54,385 nt of DNA from an uncultured Clostridia bacterium (GCA_904420095.1 CAJFUB010000048.1:1-54385); one strand, 5' to 3'; shown: positions 7,932 to 17,689, numbered from the stretch's first letter. Numbers and translations are program-made. The notes: generated by a model from the letters alone, not told the origin.

Positions 7932-9399
7932 AAAGGTTCGCATCGGTCTTTACAGTGCCGGGCTGCGTGCCTATTGGGCGCAGTTTGAAGGCTTAAAGGA
8001 GCGTCTGGACGGATATAACGCATTTCTTTCCAGGCGGCTGTCGGAGCTTGGAGACGTGTATAACTTTGGTTTTGTGGATACGGAAGAGGCCGGCGCGGCG
8101 GCGGGGAATTATTTTCGGGAAAACGGCGTAGACCTTATTTTTGCCCACAGCGCTACGTATTTTACATCGTCCTGCGTTTTGCCCGTACATCAGGAATATG
8201 GCGCTCCCGTAATTTTTTTGAATCTGCAGCCCACGGCAGAGATGAATTATGCTGCCTCCGGAACGGGCGAATGGCTTGCGCACTGCGTGGCTTGTCCCAT
8301 CCCAGAGGTTTCAAACGCGTTTGAGCGCGCCGGGTTAACGGCATCTTTCATAAACGGCCTTCTGGGGCAGGAACAAACCCCGGCAATTTCTCTTGCGGAT
8401 GAAAATACCGCGGCGCGGCCGGAGGCGCTTAACGCCTGGAAGGAAATTCGGGAATGGGTGCTCGCGGCAAAAATCCGGAAAAATCTGGCAGGAAGCCGCT
8501 TCGGCTTCCTGGGAGGCTATTACAGCGGCATGCTCGACATGTACAGCGATTTTACGCTGCTTCAAAGCAAGACGGGAATTCATATCGAGATTCTTGAAAT
8601 GTGCGATATTGCCAAGGCGCTGGAAAACGTTACAGACGCAGAAACGGCTGAAATGCTGGAAAAAATCAACGCATTTTTTGAAATTTCCGGCGATTCTCCT
8701 TCCGATCCGATCGCGCGGCGTCCTGAGGAAGCGCAGCTCCGCTGGTCCGCTAAGGTCGCCTGCGCGCAGCGGCGGCTGACGGAGCAGTATCGCCTGGATG
8801 CCCTCTCTTATTATTATCACGGGCAAGACGGCGGCTATTACGAGGAAATTCAAAGCGGCTTCATCGTCGGGAACTCGCTTCTGACCGCCGAAGGAATCCC
8901 CTGCGCGGGAGAAGGCGATATTAAAACGAATCTTGCGATGAAAATCTCGGATATCATAGGCTGCGGCGGCAGCTTCAGTGAAATCGTTGCGGCGGACTTT
9001 AATCGAAATACGATGATCATCGGTCACGACGGTCCGTTTCACGTCGCGATCGCCCGAAAGAAGCCGATTCTGCGCGGAATGGGCGTTTATCATGGAAAAA
9101 AGGGCAGCGGCGTTTCCGTAGAAGCAAAGGTTCGAACCGGGCCGGTTACGACGCTCGGCGCGGCGCAGACCAGGACCGGATTAAAATTTATTATCAGCGA
9201 AGGGGAGGCAATGGATTATCCCGTTCTGCTGAACGGCAATACGATGACGCATATCCGTTTCGGGAAAGCGCCGTCTGAATATATGGATCAATGGTTCCCG
9301 GAGGCGCCGACGCATCACTGTGCCGTTTCCGTAGGGCATAATGCGCCCGTTTTTGCAAAGGCGGCCAAGCTGATGGGCATTCCTTTCGCAATCGTGTAA
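7918..9399 (+). CDS. L-fucose/L-arabinose isomerase family protein
   Basis: The 493-residue product resembles the L-fucose/L-arabinose isomerase superfamily (aldose-ketose isomerases using a divalent metal). A glycine-rich DGPFHVAIA segment, a VEAKVRTGPVT segment and the C-terminal THHCAVSVGH region fit the metal and substrate site of that fold. It starts after GGAGGAGG and overlaps the rhamnosidase-like gene by 14 bases, so the two are translationally coupled. Together they suggest release and isomerisation of a deoxyhexose or pentose. No kinase or aldolase is next to it. The exact sugar cannot be read from sequence. Confidence 0.8.
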   Translation: MKQYEKVRIGLYSAGLRAYWAQFEGLKERLDGYNAFLSRRLSELGDVYNFGFVDTEEAGAAAGNYFRENGVDLIFAHSATYFTSSCVLPVHQEYGAPVIFLNLQPTAEMNYAASGTGEWLAHCVACPIPEVSNAFERAGLTASFINGLLGQEQTPAISLADENTAARPEALNAWKEIREWVLAAKIRKNLAGSRFGFLGGYYSGMLDMYSDFTLLQSKTGIHIEILEMCDIAKALENVTDAETAEMLEKINAFFEISGDSPSDPIARRPEEAQLRWSAKVACAQRRLTEQYRLDALSYYYHGQDGGYYEEIQSGFIVGNSLLTAEGIPCAGEGDIKTNLAMKISDIIGCGGSFSEIVAADFNRNTMIIGHDGPFHVAIARKKPILRGMGVYHGKKGSGVSVEAKVRTGPVTTLGAAQTRTGLKFIISEGEAMDYPVLLNGNTMTHIRFGKAPSEYMDQWFPEAPTHHCAVSVGHNAPVFAKAAKLMGIPFAIV

Positions 9400-9422
9400 G
9401 CGCGCGCCGCTCAGCGCGGAAG

Positions 9423-9466
9423 CAAAAAAAGAGCCGCTCGTTGCGCATTGGCTGCACGGGCGGCTC
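9423..9466 (-). terminator. Terminator between convergent operons
   Basis: GAGCCGCTCGT (9431-9441) pairs with ACGGGCGGCTC (9456-9466). On the minus strand the stem is followed by a run of seven T, so it efficiently ends the xylose operon. On the plus strand the tail is only CGTCAAATTT, so it would be weak for the isomerase transcript. Confidence 0.85.
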
Positions 9467-9493
9467 TCGTCAAATTTAATTTAAAAAATCGTA

Positions 9494-12403
9494 TCAGTAC
9501 AGCGCCCGGTAGAGCGTAAGCAGATCTTCCTCACTTACAGGCTCCGAAGCAATCACCAGCATGCTGTCCGTACGCGTTACCGTCTTGCCCGAGGCCTCCA
9601 GGGCAGCGGAGATGTCCACGTATTTTATGCCGTAATGATTGAATTCCGTTTCTCCCGAAACGTCAAGTCCCATTGTCTTTTCGGCAAATGCTTTCGGGAC
9701 AAGCAGCCGCTGGCCGTCTCCCATAAATACCGCTTTCGTATTTGAGGAATCAAGCATCACCATCTCGCGCTGCACAAACGCATTGTACGAGCCGGCCTTG
9801 AGGACGATCATATCCTTACTCAGCGCGTCCGGGATGCGGATTTTCATTTTGGACGTTGTGTAACGATAATTAAATCTGTCGTTCGGCGCCGTATCACCCA
9901 GATCAATAAACTGCATGATGTCGCCGCCGTCCACGGAATTGTCCGCCCATTTGAAATCAAAGGAGGATACCACGCCGATCAGCGACGCGGAAACCTTTAT
10001 CTGGATATAATTGTCCTTCACCACATACTCGGCGCGTCCGATCTCTTCCATTTCCCAGGAATTGTTTACAAACTTCATAACGGAGCACGTGTTGCCGCTT
10101 TGCGTGCGGTTCAGAACATAATCGTAGCCGTACCAGCCCGTGTTTCTGTCGCAGTCCGAGTCGATAAACAGATTCATCCAGTTCGTACCGGACGGCTCCG
10201 TAATGGTATCCGCGCATTCAGCATAGAAATACACGTATTTTTCTGTCTTGGAAACCTTGCACACCGCGAAATCATTCCGCCCGGTTTCGTTCGTATAATG
10301 AAGCTGCCCTACGTACGACTCGGCATCGCGGTGCGCCGTATCTCCCGTGTAATCACGGTACTCCGGGCCTACGGCATACCACTGTCCAACGGAGCCGTTC
10401 AGATCGATGCTCTTCTGACCGAACGCCGTCTGCACGTTGCGCGAGCCCTTATACTGGCGGATATTCTGCGCCATCTGATAATAATAGTTATCGTTATAAA
10501 GGCCTTTCACAGGCTCGATGTCCCTTGAAAATTCCGGATTAAACGCATCAACATAATAATGTCTCGTCCATTCGTTATTATCGGTAACGGTATACGTATT
10601 TGCGATGGTCTGGCCAACGGCCGCGCCCGCCTCCCATCTGCCGGCCCACCATTCGTTCCACCCGATAAGCATGATCAGGCCGGGATCCTGCTCGATGGCA
10701 TAATCAAACTGCTCTTCAAACGCATACCCTTTTCCGGACGAGCCGCTTTCATAAAGGGAGAAGCCGAAATCCGAATCGGTTGCATTGGCAGGCTGCTTTC
10801 CGTCATGATAGCTGCGGCCTGCATTCGTTCCAAAGCTCCCGTTCACCCAGAAGCCGCTCATAACAATCATCTGCTCAACATCGCCCTCGGGAGACTTTCC
10901 CGGCTTCTGCGGATACAGATCCGCCCACGGCCAGGCATTTTTTCCATCGGATTTTGTATACCATTCGCTTCCCGTATACGCCCAGCTCCTCCGGAATGTA
11001 AAGAACGAACGGATTTCATCCGGAAGCTCAAGATACATTTCCTCCGGAGCAAAAATCAGCGGTTTTCCATCATATTTGAACCACAGCTCCTCGTATCTGC
11101 CTCGGGAATAAAGGTTGCTCCAGAGCGCCATAAGAGAAGAGCGGGAAAGGTCGACCTCGTTTCCGCAGTGGAACATGATCTGCGGCGTCCGGTATCCCTC
11201 CTCACGCATTTTACTCCACACCTTAAGAATTGTCTCATACGTGTTTTCATAGGTCTGACCGTTCGTAGCGTCTATGAATATAAAATCTATGCCGGCCGCG
11301 GTCAGCTGATAGGTGTGCTTTCTGATCACCCATTCATCGTCAGAGCGATAATATCCGAAATACGGTTCCGCCCAATAATGCGCAAAGCCAAGCGGTCCCT
11401 GCTGTATCATTTCGATCAGCTTGCTGCTGCCGCCCTCATAGTATGCTTTCGTATGGTCGTAAATGGGCTGCGACGAGGTTCCGTCGTGCCACAGAAAGTA
11501 AAAAATCCCTACCTTCTTGTCATTCACTGTATTGTTGCCGGTGCCGGTAAAACGTCCCTCATCGTCGGTGCTCACCCAGGTATCGGCAAAAACGTCTCTT
11601 GAATTCATCATGTTCGCTACCTCCATATTGTTTTCATATTCCAAGCCGGATATTTTTATATCCGAAAGATACGCGCAATCCTGCATATGGTGAAGCCATA
11701 TATTAAAATATCCGGTTTCTTCTATACTGTCCGCGATTGTATCACGGATCGCAGGAGTATCCGAACCGGGGCCGTACAGATTGATCGTCCCGTTTTCTAT
11801 TTTCACCGACGCAAGCTCTGTCTTTTCGCCGCTGTCGTTCTCTGCGGAAACGGTAATCGTGTCCGCGGCCATATCATCCTCAATATACATCCGGCGCTCT
11901 TTAGAAAAATCAATGCCGTCCGGTATGTCCATATATGTTGTTTCCGGCCAGGTCCCCGTGCGCATGCCGATCCGATCCTTTTGGATCGCGATCCAGATTC
12001 CGGACTGCGTCGTGGCGTCGGCAGAAGCATTGTCAAGACGGAGCCCGAAATAAAGCGCGTTCCACGGCGATTCCACGACGTCCGTGATTTGAACGGCAAA
12101 CTCATAATACGCCGTCGTGCCGTCTGTAAACCTCCTGTTAAAATTCACGGCGCTTACAGTTTCCTTCTGCAGAGTAACGGTACCGTTTTCACTGCTCGCG
12201 TTATTCAGCTGAAAAATCCCGTCCTCCTGATTATACTCGTATACGGATGGCTCGCTGTCTGCGCCGTCGCCCAGACGCAGCGTTCGCGGCATGCTCAGCT
12301 CCGTAGTCGTATCCCATTCTGTCTGAGGAGGCTCGCTGCATCCGCACAGGATGCACACCGTCAGAATCATAAGGAAAGATAACATGCACAGATTCCGCTT
12401 CAT
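9494..12403 (-). CDS. Multi-domain GH71/99-like lipoprotein with DOMON/CBM9-like and stalk domains
   Basis: The 969-residue product starts with a lipoprotein signal ending ILCGC, so it is anchored on the outer face of the membrane. An N-terminal beta-sandwich (about 30-255) precedes a TIM-barrel-like module (about 288-640). That module carries GIFYFLW, FAHYWAEPYFGYY, AGIDFIFIDATN and GWNEWWAGR, the last being the carboxylate motif typical of GH71/GH99-like enzymes. A DOMON/CBM9-like sugar-binding module lies at about 680-890, and a Cu-amine-oxidase-N-like module ends the protein. It is the last gene of the xylose operon. A paralogue lacking the first and last modules lies at 50898-52769. Substrate is unknown; a hemicellulose is inferred from context. 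Confidence 0.82.
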   Translation of the reverse strand: MKRNLCMLSFLMILTVCILCGCSEPPQTEWDTTTELSMPRTLRLGDGADSEPSVYEYNQEDGIFQLNNASSENGTVTLQKETVSAVNFNRRFTDGTTAYYEFAVQITDVVESPWNALYFGLRLDNASADATTQSGIWIAIQKDRIGMRTGTWPETTYMDIPDGIDFSKERRMYIEDDMAADTITVSAENDSGEKTELASVKIENGTINLYGPGSDTPAIRDTIADSIEETGYFNIWLHHMQDCAYLSDIKISGLEYENNMEVANMMNSRDVFADTWVSTDDEGRFTGTGNNTVNDKKVGIFYFLWHDGTSSQPIYDHTKAYYEGGSSKLIEMIQQGPLGFAHYWAEPYFGYYRSDDEWVIRKHTYQLTAAGIDFIFIDATNGQTYENTYETILKVWSKMREEGYRTPQIMFHCGNEVDLSRSSLMALWSNLYSRGRYEELWFKYDGKPLIFAPEEMYLELPDEIRSFFTFRRSWAYTGSEWYTKSDGKNAWPWADLYPQKPGKSPEGDVEQMIVMSGFWVNGSFGTNAGRSYHDGKQPANATDSDFGFSLYESGSSGKGYAFEEQFDYAIEQDPGLIMLIGWNEWWAGRWEAGAAVGQTIANTYTVTDNNEWTRHYYVDAFNPEFSRDIEPVKGLYNDNYYYQMAQNIRQYKGSRNVQTAFGQKSIDLNGSVGQWYAVGPEYRDYTGDTAHRDAESYVGQLHYTNETGRNDFAVCKVSKTEKYVYFYAECADTITEPSGTNWMNLFIDSDCDRNTGWYGYDYVLNRTQSGNTCSVMKFVNNSWEMEEIGRAEYVVKDNYIQIKVSASLIGVVSSFDFKWADNSVDGGDIMQFIDLGDTAPNDRFNYRYTTSKMKIRIPDALSKDMIVLKAGSYNAFVQREMVMLDSSNTKAVFMGDGQRLLVPKAFAEKTMGLDVSGETEFNHYGIKYVDISAALEASGKTVTRTDSMLVIASEPVSEEDLLTLYRALY

Positions 12404-12423
12404 ACCATTCCCTTCCTTTTCCC

Positions 12424-13593
12424 TTATTCGTTAAGAAGCACATGCCTATTTTCCGCAGCGGCAAGCTCTGTGGGATCATAGCCTGTTTCAGCCTCATACG
12501 GCATAAAATACGCAAGCAGGCTCCAGCCCCAGAACGGGTCAAGGCCGCAGCCGCGCTTTGACTCGGTCGCGTAATACTCTCGATCCCCGATTTTCTTTAC
12601 ATTTTCGTAGGTCTCCTCCGCCAGTCTCCTGGCAAGCTCTGAATAGCCGTATTTTCTAAGTCCCTGAAATACATAGTAATTAGTTGGAATCCAGGTGTTG
12701 GCACGCCAGGAGCAGCCGAGATCTCCAGGCAGATATTCTTCGGAGTATCCGGGCTCGCTCGCGGAAAGCGCAGGGTAAACAAATCCGCGATTAAATTCAT
12801 TCGGATTCATAAGATAGTCTTCAACCAGATGTCTTGCCATTTCCTGATCCGCAATGCCGGCCCACATCGAGGCAAAGACTCCGATATACCGCACTTTTAT
12901 TTTCTCTCCCGTGCGTCTGTCTATATCGTAAAAAATTTTATCGTCGCTGTCCCACATATATTTTAAGACAGCATCACGCAGCTCGCGTGCATACCCTTTC
13001 AATGCGCGCGCGTCCTCCTCGCGGCCAAGTATGTGTGCTACAAGAGAAAACGCTTCGCACTCCCGCACAAGATAGCTGTTTAAATCTACACCGCAGCAGA
13101 AAGAGTCGTACCAATAGCCTGCTCTTTCGTGCTGATTGTCCATTCCGGTATGCGGTGCACTGTCCCAATACGCGAGTCCCTTATAATTTTGGGGATTACA
13201 AAGCCAGTACAGCAGATATTTCTTCATTCTATTATAATAGTAGAAATCATTTTCTCGAAGAAAGTCAAGCGTTCCGTCTCTGTTATAGATCAGAAGCGAG
13301 ATTTGTGCAAGGAAAGGCTTTACGTGCTCGGAAAGCTGTTCCTCTCCGCCCTTGGAGGATCTTTGGATATGGCCGTTTTCCTTTTGCAGATCAAGAAAAA
13401 TTTCAATTCCGCTTCGCGCATAAAATGTTGTCCATCCCAGATACAGCTGTACAATCGTTTCAAAGTACTGATCCCAATCGTAAAGGGTGGCATATTCATA
13501 CCCCGTATAATACGGTTTCCCCGTGACGGCGTCTGTAAATACACCCTTTTGCTTCATCATTTCATTAATACGAATAAAATCCTCACAAGACAT
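12424..13593 (-). CDS. GH37/GH63-like (trehalase-fold) glycoside hydrolase
   Basis: The 389-residue product shows the (alpha/alpha)6-barrel motifs of trehalase/GH63-like enzymes: YDWDQYFE near the N-terminus, APHTGMDNQ mid-protein, and CSWRANTWIPTNYYVFQGLRK in the C-terminal half. There is no signal peptide, so it is cytosolic. It is short for GH63, comparable with the compact bacterial glucosylglycerate/mannosylglycerate hydrolase type. The ATG at 13593, behind GGATAGGTG, is preferred over a GTG nine bases upstream. It sits between xylB and the surface lipoprotein in the xylose operon, so its substrate is probably an imported oligosaccharide; this is inference. Confidence 0.75.
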   Translation of the reverse strand: MSCEDFIRINEMMKQKGVFTDAVTGKPYYTGYEYATLYDWDQYFETIVQLYLGWTTFYARSGIEIFLDLQKENGHIQRSSKGGEEQLSEHVKPFLAQISLLIYNRDGTLDFLRENDFYYYNRMKKYLLYWLCNPQNYKGLAYWDSAPHTGMDNQHERAGYWYDSFCCGVDLNSYLVRECEAFSLVAHILGREEDARALKGYARELRDAVLKYMWDSDDKIFYDIDRRTGEKIKVRYIGVFASMWAGIADQEMARHLVEDYLMNPNEFNRGFVYPALSASEPGYSEEYLPGDLGCSWRANTWIPTNYYVFQGLRKYGYSELARRLAEETYENVKKIGDREYYATESKRGCGLDPFWGWSLLAYFMPYEAETGYDPTELAAAENRHVLLNE

Positions 13594-13646
13594 AAAAATC
13601 ACCTATCCTTCTGTATTCTGCTGCGCAAAGATTCTTTGCTTCCTTT

Positions 13647-15158
13647 TCAAAAAGCGCTCCCATCCTCTCGCTGCAGCTTTGAAAGCATTTTAAAGTCTTC
13701 CTTCAGCGATTGATAGAGCTTTTTGTAAAGCTTCGCGTATGAATGATAGCGCTCGTGCCTGTTTTGGTCCGGTTTTGATACCGCGCCGCATTTTACGGCC
13801 TGCCCGCATGCCTGAAAAAGATCCGCGTACGCGCCGCCGGCCGCGCCTCCAAGGAGCGCCGCTCCGAGCGCGGCTCCCCCGCCGTGTGACATATCGGTGG
13901 TTTCCGTTCCAAACACATCCGCGATCATATCGCGCCACATCCGCGATTTTGCTCCGCCGCCGCACATATACATTTTATCTATTTGAGGACCTGTCGCACT
14001 TACGATCTCATACGCGTCAAGAAGCGAATACGCGACGCCTTCCAGAACCGCTCGATACAGATGCGCGGCCTTATGCATTGCGGACAAACCGAAAAACACA
14101 CCTCTGGAATGCGGATCAAGATGCGGGGTTCTCTCTCCCATAAGATACGGAAGATAAATGAGTCCCTCCGATCCGACAGGCAGCTTCTCCGCCTCCAGGT
14201 CAAGCTCCGCATAGCTCTTCTCCGGCGCAAAATTGTTTCTGAACCACTGCACCGAGAGGCCGGCTGCCTGTGTGACTCCCATCGTATGATATTCCCCCGG
14301 AACCGCGCTGCAGAACGTATGAATGCGTCCCAGCGAATCAAAAGCAGGCGCCTTTGTGTGCGCAAATACGACGCCGCTCGTTCCGATTGTAGTAAACGCC
14401 TGCCCGTCGCGGATCACGCCCGTTCCTACGGCCGCAGCCGCGTTATCTCCGGCTCCTGCCGCAAGGATGGTACCCTCTTTCAGCCCTGTGCGCCGCGCGG
14501 CTTCCTTGCTAACCCTGCCCGCAGCCTCCGGGCTTTCTTTCGCAGGAACAAGAAGAGAGGGATCGATCTGCAATTTCGAGCAGAGCTCTTCGCTCCAGCG
14601 CCTCTGCCGGATATCAAACAGCTGCGTTCCGCTGGCGTCAGAAACATCCGTAAAATATTCTCCGCTGAGTTTGAAGCGTATATAATCCTTCGGAAGTAAA
14701 ATACGTCTGCATTTTGCATAATTTTCGGGCTCATGCTTCTGTACCCAGCGTATTTTGGAAGCAGTGAAGCCGGTAAGAGCCGGCGCGGCAGTGATCTGCA
14801 GAAGACGGTCGATTCCTGCAAGCGCATTGATTTCGTCGCATTCTTCCGCGGTCCTGCCATCGCACCATAAAATGGCCGGGCGAATCACGCGATCCTTTTC
14901 ATCCAGCATCACAAGGCCGTGCATCTGCCCGGAGAAGCCCACGCCGGCGATTTCAGACGCGTTGATTTCCGCCGTTACCTTCTGCAAGGTATAGCATACC
15001 GCATTCCACCAATCAGCGGGATCCTGCTCGGCCCAGCCGTTCCGCGGCTGATAAAGAGGATATTCCTTTGTACACTCCGCCGCAATATTGCCGTATAAAT
15101 CATAAACGGCCGTCTTGGCTGCCGATGTGCCTATGTCGATTCCGGCAAGATACATCAT
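13647..15158 (-). CDS. xylB: Xylulokinase
   Basis: This FGGY-family kinase phosphorylates D-xylulose to D-xylulose-5-phosphate for the pentose phosphate pathway. The 503-residue protein has the N-terminal phosphate loop GIDIGTSAAK, GFSGQMHG, the LWCDGR segment, GAGDNAAAAVGTG, and the C-terminal ATP-site glycine cluster CGGGAKSRMW. It starts 10 bases after xylA with GAGGT as ribosome-binding site; two adjacent ATG codons are possible starts. The xylA-xylB pairing makes the substrate assignment secure. About 20 extra C-terminal residues are polar and of no known function. Confidence 0.95.
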   Translation of the reverse strand: MMYLAGIDIGTSAAKTAVYDLYGNIAAECTKEYPLYQPRNGWAEQDPADWWNAVCYTLQKVTAEINASEIAGVGFSGQMHGLVMLDEKDRVIRPAILWCDGRTAEECDEINALAGIDRLLQITAAPALTGFTASKIRWVQKHEPENYAKCRRILLPKDYIRFKLSGEYFTDVSDASGTQLFDIRQRRWSEELCSKLQIDPSLLVPAKESPEAAGRVSKEAARRTGLKEGTILAAGAGDNAAAAVGTGVIRDGQAFTTIGTSGVVFAHTKAPAFDSLGRIHTFCSAVPGEYHTMGVTQAAGLSVQWFRNNFAPEKSYAELDLEAEKLPVGSEGLIYLPYLMGERTPHLDPHSRGVFFGLSAMHKAAHLYRAVLEGVAYSLLDAYEIVSATGPQIDKMYMCGGGAKSRMWRDMIADVFGTETTDMSHGGGAALGAALLGGAAGGAYADLFQACGQAVKCGAVSKPDQNRHERYHSYAKLYKKLYQSLKEDFKMLSKLQREDGSAF

Positions 15159-15167
15159 ATTCTAACC

Positions 15168-16487
15168 TCACTGCGCGCCGAACATAAGCTGCTGCAAAAG
15201 CGCTTCAAGTCTTTCCTGGCCTCCGCTTGCAATAGAAGTAACCTCTCCGAGCCGGTACGCGTAATCGCACAGATCTTCAAGCTTTACTTTTCCCGCAATG
15301 ATATCGGCTCCTATGCCATTGCTCCAGGAAGAATATCTTTCTGATACAAAGCGATCCAGTCTTCCGTCTTTTATGATCCGATCGGCAATTTTAAGTCCCA
15401 GCGCGAACGTATCCATCCCCGCGATATACGCCAGAAAGATATCGTCGTGTGTAAACGAGCCGCGTCTTGTCTTTGCGTCGAAGTTCAGTCCTCCGTTTGT
15501 GAAGCCGCCCGCTCTGAGGACTTCAAGCATGCACAGCGCGGCGTCGTAAACATTGGTCGGGAATTGATCCGTATCCCAGCCCAGAAGCATATCTCCCTGA
15601 TTTGCATCTATCGAACCGAACATACCGTTTATACGCGCCGTGCACAGCTCATGCGCAAAGGTATGTCCGGCCAGCGTCGCATGGTTTGCCTCTATGTTCA
15701 GCTTAAATTGCTTCTCAAGCCCGTATTTCCTTAAAAAGCCGATCACGGCCGCCGCATCAAAATCATACTGGTGCTTTGTGGGCTCCTTTGGTTTGGGTTC
15801 TATGTACAGATCCCCCTGAAAGCCCTTGCTGTACGCGTAATCGGCTGCCATGGAGAGCAGGCGGGCCATATTGTCCTGCTCCAGTGCCATATTCGTATTC
15901 AGAAGCGTTTCGTATCCTTCTCTGCCGCCCCAGAACACATAACCCGTTCCGCCGAGACGGATTGTGATATCAATTGCTTTTTTAATCTGCGCCGCGGCAA
16001 ACGCAAAGCTGTCGGCATTCGGCGAGGTTCCGGCTCCGTGCATATAACGGGGCCTTGAGAAGCAGTTTGCCGTGCCCCACAGTAATTTTTTATTTGTCTC
16101 ATGCATTTTTTCTTCAATAAAATCTGTCATGATATCCAGATTTTTATGAAACTCGGAAATACTGTTCCCCTCAGGCGCAATGTCCCGATCATGGAAGCAA
16201 AAGTAGTCGATATCAAGCTTCTCCATAAGCTCAAAGCCCGCCTCTGCTCTGCGGCGTGAGATTTCCATGGGATCGGTTGCGCCAAAAAATTTATCCTGCG
16301 TGCCGACGCCGAACATATCCGTTCCATCTGCACAGAGCGTGTGCCAGTATGACATTGCAAATTTCAGCTGCTCCCGCATCGGTTTCCCCGCGATCAGCGC
16401 ATCGGCATCGTAATAATGAAACGCAAACGGATTTTGAGAACTCGCTCCTTCGTATTTTATATTCGGAATATGATCAAAATAGCCCAT
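15168..16487 (-). CDS. xylA: Xylose isomerase
   Basis: The metal-dependent TIM-barrel enzyme converts D-xylose to D-xylulose in the cytosol. The 439-residue product is of the longer class II type. Visible sites are [12 protein letters not shown] with the catalytic His, [12 protein letters not shown], the metal-ligand segments [14 protein letters not shown] and [12 protein letters not shown], and [19 protein letters not shown]. The start at 16487 (MGYFDHIP) has GAGGGT eight bases upstream; the longer frame adds 21 non-family residues. It is the first gene of a four-gene minus-strand operon, divergent from an AraC-type regulator. Confidence 0.97.
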   Translation of the reverse strand: MGYFDHIPNIKYEGASSQNPFAFHYYDADALIAGKPMREQLKFAMSYWHTLCADGTDMFGVGTQDKFFGATDPMEISRRRAEAGFELMEKLDIDYFCFHDRDIAPEGNSISEFHKNLDIMTDFIEEKMHETNKKLLWGTANCFSRPRYMHGAGTSPNADSFAFAAAQIKKAIDITIRLGGTGYVFWGGREGYETLLNTNMALEQDNMARLLSMAADYAYSKGFQGDLYIEPKPKEPTKHQYDFDAAAVIGFLRKYGLEKQFKLNIEANHATLAGHTFAHELCTARINGMFGSIDANQGDMLLGWDTDQFPTNVYDAALCMLEVLRAGGFTNGGLNFDAKTRRGSFTHDDIFLAYIAGMDTFALGLKIADRIIKDGRLDRFVSERYSSWSNGIGADIIAGKVKLEDLCDYAYRLGEVTSIASGGQERLEALLQQLMFGAQ

Positions 16488-16606
16488 AAAAAATACCCTC
16501 TTTCTTTTCAAATTTATTTTCAATACAGGCCGGAATGGCACAAATCTCACCGCGTAAAAGCATCGTCTCCGTCTATTGCTCCATAAATATTAACGTTCTC
16601 CCTTCT

Positions 16607-16636
16607 ACAATATCTTTTTAATATCATATGTGTAAA
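16607..16636 (-). promoter_or_regulatory. Candidate promoter of the xylose operon
   Basis: On the minus strand TTTACA (16636-16631) and TATTGT (16612-16607) are 18 bases apart. The -10 is imperfect, as expected for an activator-dependent promoter. A long (about 120-nt) untranslated leader would result. Confidence 0.4.
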
Positions 16637-16660
16637 TAAGTATCTCGCATAGCGGAAAAG

Positions 16661-16682
16661 AAAGCAATTTTATTGTTGCTTT
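16661..16682. promoter_or_regulatory. Inverted repeat, candidate regulator site
   Basis: AAAGCAA (16661-16667) and TTGCTTT (16676-16682) form a perfect 7-bp inverted repeat. It lies upstream of both the xylA promoter candidate and the regulator gene, a suitable place for a sugar-responsive operator. Binding by the adjacent AraC-type protein is a guess. Confidence 0.35.
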
Positions 16683-16687
16683 AGGTA

Positions 16688-16716
16688 TAGACAAATCTTG
16701 CTTTTTGAGATAACAT
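16688..16716 (+). promoter_or_regulatory. Candidate promoter of the AraC-type regulator
   Basis: TAGACA (16688-16693) and TAACAT (16711-16716) are separated by 17 bases, 60 bases before the start codon. Both hexamers deviate from consensus. Confidence 0.4.
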
Positions 16717-16775
16717 ACCCTTAACAATTTATAATTTCATTTTACACTGCGGAAGGAAAGTAAGGTGGAGACTCC

Positions 16776-17600
16776 ATGGAATTTTTCTATGAGGAAATAC
16801 ACAGAGCAAAAAACGACACGCCTTATGTAGATACGGAAATGACAGATGTGGATTACCGCGCGCATTACCACGAGGAGGTCGAGCTTATATACATTCCGGA
16901 GGGAACCGTAGAAGTGACGGTTGAAAATACGTGTACGCTCATTCATACGGGTGATATTGCCATCATTCTTCCGTACCGTATCCATAGCCTGCGCAATATT
17001 TCCTGCAGCCGCCTGTATATTTTCAAGCTGCTTTGCGCCTCTTTTGATTTTTCTTCCCTTTCTTTGCCCGAATATTTTTTATCCGAAAATAAAAACGAAC
17101 ATGCATACGGCGTCCTGCACGGCTTTCTGATGCGGCTTGTAAATGAGTCAAAACGCCCCGATTCCGACGCTTTGAAAGAGCTGGCCTTAAAATGCGCCGC
17201 CGATGAAATTCTTTTGAGTATCGCCAGTATGCCGGGAGCCGGTCTTTCCGACCAAAATCATATGGATACGCGGCATAAGTATGCAAGCCTGCTGAATACT
17301 GTCAACGATTATCTGCAAAAGCATTATCGGGAAGAGATCCATTTAGAGGACGCGGCCTTTGCCTGTCATTTTTCTTCCTACTATTTCGCGCATTGCTTTA
17401 AGAGGGCTGCCGGAATGACGTTCAACACATATCTTACGGAATTCAGGCTGGAGAAAGCAGCGGATCTTATTAAAAGCAGCAGTAAAACGCTGACGGAAAT
17501 CGCCCTCGCATGCGGGTTCGCATCCGTCAGAACCTTTAACCGTTCCTTTATGAAATTTTACAATATTACGCCAAGCCAGTTGAGAAAAAACAATATTTGA
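16776..17600 (+). CDS. AraC-family transcriptional regulator with cupin sensor
   Basis: The 274-residue protein has an N-terminal cupin-like domain. It includes the HYHEEVELIYIPEG segment and the GDIAIILPYRIHS segment that usually forms the sugar pocket. The C-terminal AraC/XylS double helix-turn-helix domain spans about 175-272, with the family signature AFACHFSSYYFAHCFKRAAGMTFNTYL in part and IALACGFASVRTFNRSFMKF. The ATG at 16776 follows GGTGGAG. It is divergent from xylA, so it is probably the xylose-operon activator. The next gene is a lipoprotein in the same direction. Confidence 0.9.
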   Translation: MEFFYEEIHRAKNDTPYVDTEMTDVDYRAHYHEEVELIYIPEGTVEVTVENTCTLIHTGDIAIILPYRIHSLRNISCSRLYIFKLLCASFDFSSLSLPEYFLSENKNEHAYGVLHGFLMRLVNESKRPDSDALKELALKCAADEILLSIASMPGAGLSDQNHMDTRHKYASLLNTVNDYLQKHYREEIHLEDAAFACHFSSYYFAHCFKRAAGMTFNTYLTEFRLEKAADLIKSSSKTLTEIALACGFASVRTFNRSFMKFYNITPSQLRKNNI

Positions 17601-17689
17601 CCATATGCAAAGCAAAATTGGAATAGCCGACCTGACGCTCTTGTGACAAAATAATCACATCTTATGCGAAAGGTGTTGTATATAATATC

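Noticed and set aside
10559-11602. 347-codon plus-strand frame
   Set aside because: It is antisense to the GH71/99-like lipoprotein, with no ribosome-binding site or recognisable domain.
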